Shown here piece by piece: positions 22,598 to 23,055 of a stretch of 23,055 bases of DNA. Position 1 is the first letter of the stretch. Each line of letters opens with the position of its first letter. Below the pieces are notes generated by a model. The model was not told where the DNA came from. It saw only the letters and a program-made list of their open reading frames with translations, and made no database searches. The translations under genes were made by a program, and so were the position numbers. This DNA comes from CAZLGO01 sp964559295 (GTDB lineage Archaea; Methanobacteriota; Methanobacteria; Methanobacteriales; Methanobacteriaceae): NCBI GenBank assembly GCA_964559295.1, contig CAZLGO010000020.1, forward strand, positions 1 through 23,055, in the 5' to 3' direction.

Positions 22598-23055
22598 GTG
22601 GATGTAAGTGATTACTATACCAAATCTTTTGAATCCTTAAAGGAAAATTTGAACATCGTGATTCCATCACTTGTTGGAACCGTCTTAGTTTCTGCTGTGG
22701 TTTTTATAGTTATTTTATTAACTATATTTGGAGCTTTGAGACTGGGATTTGACATCAGTAGGCTTTCTCCTGCTATGATAGGAACCTTAATTGCAATTTT
22801 ATTTTTAACGTTAATTGTGGTTGGTCTTATACTTTCATTTGTAAGTGCTGCAACCATTGGGATGGCTAAAAAAATAATAAAAACGAAAACTACAGACCTG
22901 GATGTCGCATGGAAAAGCGGAAAAAAATATTTTATTAGAGTGTTTTTAGTTAAAATTATTATAGCTCTTGCAGCTTTGATATTGTCTATACCACTGTTTT
23001 TGGGCCTTTTTTTAATGATCAGCAATCAAAAAATAGGTTTTGTTATATTGGCAAT
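22598..23055 (+). CDS. Polytopic membrane protein, partial (cut by window end)
   Basis: The frame begins at GTG 22598, chosen because AGGAGG (22587-22592) lies at ideal spacing, and stays open to the window edge (152 full codons). The short N-terminus VDVSDYYTKSFESLKENLNI is followed by three strongly hydrophobic segments (about residues 21-46, 63-90 and 124-142) separated by short basic loops (KKIIKTKTTDLDVAWKSGKK). The pattern of a short amphipathic start, long hydrophobic helices and a DVAWKSGKKYF loop resembles uncharacterised DUF-type integral membrane proteins common in methanogens, but no function can be assigned. The C-terminus lies outside the window. Confidence 0.75.
   Translation, partial: MDVSDYYTKSFESLKENLNIVIPSLVGTVLVSAVVFIVILLTIFGALRLGFDISRLSPAMIGTLIAILFLTLIVVGLILSFVSAATIGMAKKIIKTKTTDLDVAWKSGKKYFIRVFLVKIIIALAALILSIPLFLGLFLMISNQKIGFVILA

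Noticed and set aside
22615..23025. Minus-strand 136-codon open frame opposite the terminal membrane protein
   Set aside because: The plus strand has a strong ribosome binding site, a TATA box and membrane-helix composition. The minus-strand frame looks like a shadow of those codons.

Overview
The window looks like a chromosomal segment of a methanogenic archaeon of the order Methanobacteriales, most likely Methanobacterium or a close relative. Supporting signs are an AT-rich sequence, archaeal-only gene types (Hel308 helicase, GHMP-type shikimate kinase, ribosomal protein S17e, archaeal/yeast-type aspartate-semialdehyde dehydrogenase), archaeal TATA boxes, GGTGAT/GGAGG-type ribosome binding sites, and DUF11-type surface proteins. 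From memory, the order sppA - small CxxC redox protein - cbiD - moaC - hel308, divergent from shikimate kinase - chorismate mutase - S17e - lysine genes, resembles the MTH80x-MTH810 neighbourhood of Methanothermobacter thermautotrophicus. No alignment was run.

Layout. (1) 1-4369, plus strand: a very large surface protein made of two tandem paralogous units. Unit 1 lacks its 5' part and its stop codon, so its C-terminal membrane anchor runs straight into the signal peptide of unit 2. (2) 4395-5336: an unrecognised, mostly helical protein with a C-terminal zinc ribbon. (3) 5337-6357: a gene graveyard holding a decayed zinc-ribbon/membrane-protein fragment, a transposase C-terminal remnant and a broken short reading frame. 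(4) 6358-8445, minus: Hel308 helicase. (5) 8550-9407, minus: moaC, overlapped ATGA by a frameshifted V4R-domain gene. (6) 9648-13018, minus: a probable operon of signal peptide peptidase, CxxC redox protein, cbiD and a GT4 glycosyltransferase. (7) 13107-19703, plus: a tightly packed cluster of shikimate kinase, chorismate mutase, S17e, aspartokinase, dapA (interrupted by an in-frame TAA), dapB, a PLD-nuclease/OB-fold protein and asd. (8) 19791-23055, plus: PAP2 phosphatase, a decayed coiled-coil gene, a secreted C39-like cysteine peptidase with a Cys-rich module, and the start of a polytopic membrane protein.

How the genes work together. Aspartokinase, Asd, DapA and DapB make the first four steps from aspartate to tetrahydrodipicolinate, the lysine/diaminopimelate route; Asd also feeds threonine and methionine. 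Shikimate kinase and chorismate mutase belong to aromatic amino acid synthesis. CbiD serves cobamide (corrinoid) synthesis and MoaC serves molybdopterin synthesis, both needed for methanogenesis enzymes. Surface and envelope functions occupy the two ends of the window.

The most noticeable features are the fused double surface protein, the nonsense codon in dapA, the frameshifted V4R gene coupled to moaC, and a candidate nucleic-acid-processing enzyme (PLD catalytic domain plus OB folds) placed inside the lysine cluster. Broken genes are concentrated in accessory stretches, but dapA is a core gene, so its stop codon should be checked against reads first. No tRNA, rRNA or CRISPR array was seen.
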